Origin: Hahella chejuensis KCTC 2396
GTDB lineage: Bacteria; Pseudomonadota; Gammaproteobacteria; Pseudomonadales; Oleiphilaceae
DNA: 64,000 nt
Reading direction: 5' to 3'
NCBI RefSeq assembly: GCF_000012985.1
Contig: NC_007645.1
Coordinates: 248,001 to 312,000, forward strand
A model generated the notes under the pieces. It ran no database searches and was not told the DNA's origin. It saw nothing but the letters and a program-made list of their open reading frames with translations. The stretch's first letter is position 1. Each line of letters opens with the position of its first letter. The translations under genes and the position numbers were made by a program. Positions 61,540 through 64,000 of this stretch are shown one piece after another.

Positions 61540-62322
61540 TTAACATGCCGTTTTGAGGAGGGCCAGTAAGGCCTCGTCGGATAACTCCGGCGCGATTTTG
61601 TAATTCAGACGGTTCTCCTGCGCCAGGGTGGCGACTCTGGCGCTGGGGATGACGAACAGCGTGTCGCCCCAGGCGTAACCGATATTCTGGCCCAGTTGGC
61701 AAAGGTGCAGCAGAGTCTCGCCGGATAAGGTGACGACAACCTCTGGACGCCATTGCTTGAGGGCTTCGTTTAATTCATTGGGGTCATATTCCAGCGTTTT
61801 ACGCTCATATAACTCCAATGTAGCGACATGCGCGCCACGCTCCTGCATGGTTTCCGTCAACAATTCGCGTCCGCCGCAGCCTTTCACAATCAACACGCGC
61901 ATGGGGGGCTCGTCTTCGTTGCGCGCCTGCAGACCGGGGTGTTCCAGCAATTGCTCGGAGGCGCAGCCCTGCTCTGGGGTATTAACCGTCAGTCCGTAGC
62001 TGCGTAGCGGCGCAGCGCTGCTTTCGCCGATAGCGAACCAGCGCACGCCCTGTGGCGCTTGCGGCCAGTAAGCGTCTATCAGTTCCAACAGCAGACGCGA
62101 TGCATGTTTACTCACGCAGATCACATGAGTATAGCGATCCAGATCGAGGATGCAGTCTTTTATGGCTTGCGTTTCGGGCAAGGGCTCAATGGCGATGGCC
62201 GGCAACACCCGAACTTCCGCGCTGTTTTGCTCCAACAGCGCGCGCAAGGAATCGTTTTCTCCCTGAGGGCGGGTCAACAGCACTCTGAGGCCGCTCAGCT
62301 CCTGACTAAGAGTGGTTTCCAT
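61540..62322 (-). CDS. hemD: Uroporphyrinogen-III synthase
   Basis: A 260-residue enzyme that closes hydroxymethylbilane to uroporphyrinogen III with inversion of ring D. HemD sequences are poorly conserved, but the typical elements are present: [19 protein letters not shown] at the start, [28 protein letters not shown] and the later [12 protein letters not shown]. It starts 17 bp inside the end of hemC, so the two are translationally coupled. Confidence 0.94.
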   Translation of the reverse strand: METTLSQELSGLRVLLTRPQGENDSLRALLEQNSAEVRVLPAIAIEPLPETQAIKDCILDLDRYTHVICVSKHASRLLLELIDAYWPQAPQGVRWFAIGESSAAPLRSYGLTVNTPEQGCASEQLLEHPGLQARNEDEPPMRVLIVKGCGGRELLTETMQERGAHVATLELYERKTLEYDPNELNEALKQWRPEVVVTLSGETLLHLCQLGQNIGYAWGDTLFVIPSARVATLAQENRLNYKIAPELSDEALLALLKTAC

Positions 62323-63241
62323 ACACGGCTTCCAGAATTTTTCCTGCTCCTTGTTGCAATAGACGCTCGGCCAGCTCCGTGCCGAGGGCTTCCGCTGCGG
62401 CGACAGGCCCTTCTACTTCATCCCGGAGCACTTGCGCGCCGTCCGGGCTGCCTACTAAGCCGCGTAATCTCATTTGGTCGCCAGTAATTTCCGCATAGCC
62501 GGCGATGGGAACCTGACATCCCCCTTGCAGACGGTGATTCATGGCTCTTTCCGCTGACACCCGCGCAGTGGTTTCCGCATCCTGTAACTGTGCGATAAGC
62601 GCCATAGCTTCAGGGTCGTCGAGACGGCATTCAATACCAAGCGCTCCCTGTCCGACGGCGGGCAAACTGACTTCCGGCGTCAGCTCTTCGCGGATGCGAC
62701 CAGAAAAGCCCAGGCGTTTCAGCCCGGAGGCCGCGAGGATAATGGCGTCGAAGTCGCCGGCGTCGAGCTTGGCCAATCGTGTATTGACGTTGCCGCGCAG
62801 AGACAGGATTTTCAGGTCTGGCCGCCGCTCGGACAGCTGGCACTGACGACGCAGGCTGGAGGTGCCCACGACAGCGCCTTCAGGCAGCTCATCCAGGCTG
62901 GCGTACTGATTGCTGACAAAAGCGTCCATTGGAGTTTCCCGCTCCAGAATCGCCCCAAGGCCCAGTCCGGGGGGGAACTCCATCGGCACGTCTTTCATGG
63001 AGTGTACGGCGATATCGGCGCGTCCCTCCAGCATGGCTGTCTCCAGCTCCTTGACGAAGAGCCCTTTGCCGCCGACTTTGGCGAGTGGCGTATCGAGAAT
63101 GATATCGCCTTTGGTGGTTAATCCGAGCAATTCGACGGTCAATCCGGGGTGTAACGCTTCAAGGCGTTGCTTGACGTGCTCCGCCTGCCATAGCGCGAGC
63201 GCGCTTTGACGTGTGGCGATCACAAGGTGCTGTTTCGGCAT
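62306..63241 (-). CDS. hemC: Hydroxymethylbilane synthase (porphobilinogen deaminase)
   Basis: A 311-residue enzyme that links four porphobilinogens into hydroxymethylbilane. Motifs: [50 protein letters not shown] with substrate-binding arginines and [14 protein letters not shown], whose Cys242 holds the dipyrromethane cofactor. It is upstream of hemD (17-bp overlap), hemX and hemY, and downstream of the AlgR-like gene, the order known from Pseudomonas. Confidence 0.97.
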   Translation of the reverse strand: MPKQHLVIATRQSALALWQAEHVKQRLEALHPGLTVELLGLTTKGDIILDTPLAKVGGKGLFVKELETAMLEGRADIAVHSMKDVPMEFPPGLGLGAILERETPMDAFVSNQYASLDELPEGAVVGTSSLRRQCQLSERRPDLKILSLRGNVNTRLAKLDAGDFDAIILAASGLKRLGFSGRIREELTPEVSLPAVGQGALGIECRLDDPEAMALIAQLQDAETTARVSAERAMNHRLQGGCQVPIAGYAEITGDQMRLRGLVGSPDGAQVLRDEVEGPVAAAEALGTELAERLLQQGAGKILEAVYGNHS

Positions 63242-63361
63242 AGTTTAAAATTGCGCTAATTGTGTCGTATCCGGCGAAAAAGTCAGTTGAAATTACACGT
63301 AAATCCAACCGCAGGCGCTAGCATACTCATTTTCCCGCCGCTTGTCTTTGCCGGAGGTCGA

Positions 63362-64000
63362 TCAGGTCGGCTGCGCCAGAAATTGTTTGACCTCTGTCAC
63401 CAGACGCCGGCTGACTGGAAGCGCCTCTCTGACGCCCCGCAGGCGCACCTCGTAATGGCCGTCGTGGCGACGTTGCAGTATTTCTATGTAGTGGCGGTTG
63501 ATCAGCGTATTGCGATGGATGCGCAGAAAATGAGGATGTAAAGCCTGTTCCAGCTCTTTCAATGGTTGATCGCTGAGCGTCTCTCCCTGAGCATGAAATA
63601 CCGTCACGTACTTGTGTTCTGCTTGCAAGTAAAGGATGTCGCTGATTTTAATGCGTTCCATTCCTCGACTGCTGCGGCACACCACCACCGCCGGCGCCTC
63701 GTCCTGCCCGTTGATCTCTTGCTTCAGGCTTTGCAGCTGGGCGCGATTCACTTGCGTGACGTTTTGCAGGGCGCGCATCAGGTCTTCGCGACGGATGGGT
63801 TTGAGCAGATAGTCCTGGGCGCGCACCCGGAACGCCTGGATGGCGTATTCATCGTAGGCGGTGGTGAAGATCACGGCGGGCGGTTGGGGATGTTGCGCCA
63901 GCTCCGCCGCCACTTCCAAACCGTCCTTGCCGGGCATGCGGATATCAAGCAGGACGATATCCGGCGAGTGGAGGCGGATGCGTTCAAGGGCTTCATCCCC
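63362..64000 (-). CDS. algR: AlgR-like LytTR response regulator (N-terminus outside window)
   Basis: The frame is open to the window end, so the first part of the receiver domain is missing; 212 residues are visible. IVLLDIRMPGKDGLEVA contains the phosphoacceptor Asp, and the later TTAYDEYAIQAF and YLLKPIRREDL hold the switch Thr and Lys. The C-terminal LytTR DNA-binding domain has ILYLQAEHKYVTVF and HPHFLRIHRNTLINRHYIE. In Pseudomonas AlgR controls alginate, twitching motility and virulence, and its gene lies directly before hemC as here. The symbol is based on this synteny. Confidence 0.9.
   Translation of the reverse strand, partial: GDEALERIRLHSPDIVLLDIRMPGKDGLEVAAELAQHPQPPAVIFTTAYDEYAIQAFRVRAQDYLLKPIRREDLMRALQNVTQVNRAQLQSLKQEINGQDEAPAVVVCRSSRGMERIKISDILYLQAEHKYVTVFHAQGETLSDQPLKELEQALHPHFLRIHRNTLINRHYIEILQRRHDGHYEVRLRGVREALPVSRRLVTEVKQFLAQPT

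Overview
The window looks like a chromosomal segment of a gammaproteobacterium of moderately high GC. The gene order algR-like / hemC-hemD-hemX-hemY and ppx <> trxA-rho-ubiD is the arrangement known from Pseudomonas and Oceanospirillales. The overall character (large lipoprotein pullulanase, glucosylglycerate genes, YopT-like protein) fits a marine genus such as Hahella. The genus is an inference from gene content, not from a search.

Layout. (1) 1-1650: a markedly AT-rich island with an ATPase gene cut by the window edge and an overlapping PIN-type nuclease gene, a candidate anti-phage or toxin-like two-gene module. (2) 1657-6720: a secreted orphan protein, a dispersed structured repeat, a small membrane protein, an HlyD/ABC/ABC-2 efflux operon and a small membrane protein. 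(3) 6793-10365: selD-mnmH (selenium into tRNA) and an alpha/beta hydrolase. (4) 10367-16000: accessory stretch with a YopT-like (C58) cysteine protease, small orphan proteins, a SEC-C protein, a TonB-like protein, a YceI protein, a second repeat copy, and two nearly identical lipoprotein genes in a recent tandem duplication. (5) 16029-26956: lipoprotein pullulanase, lone sugar-binding protein, isochorismatase-like hydrolase divergent from a GlxA-type regulator, HDOD protein, SDR reductase and EamA transporter. (6) 27099-33958: six translationally coupled genes RDD - SpoIIM - DUF4129 - DUF4350 - MoxR - DUF58. (7) 34030-39788: two membrane proteins, then a three-gene glucosylglycerate operon (phosphatase, synthase, GH13 phosphorylase) with a very strong hairpin between synthase and phosphorylase. 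(8) 40365-43938: HD-GYP and EAL proteins (cyclic-di-GMP) and a type I GAPDH. (9) 44067-52460: NHL-repeat protein, SBP-like protein, FKBP isomerase, small conserved proteins, ABC-F protein, branched-chain amino acid binding protein. (10) 52563-64000: housekeeping block ppx, trxA, rho, ubiD, an iron-sulfur flavin reductase, hemY, hemX, hemD, hemC and the 3' part of an AlgR-like LytTR regulator gene.

The most interesting items are the ATPase/PIN module at the left edge, the roughly 150-bp repeat family in three copies whose hairpin arms show compensatory changes, the orphan YopT-like protease, the glucosylglycerate operon with its intercistronic hairpin, and an HD-GYP protein that has lost the histidine of its HD pair. 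No rRNA, tRNA, CRISPR array or intact insertion sequence was seen.
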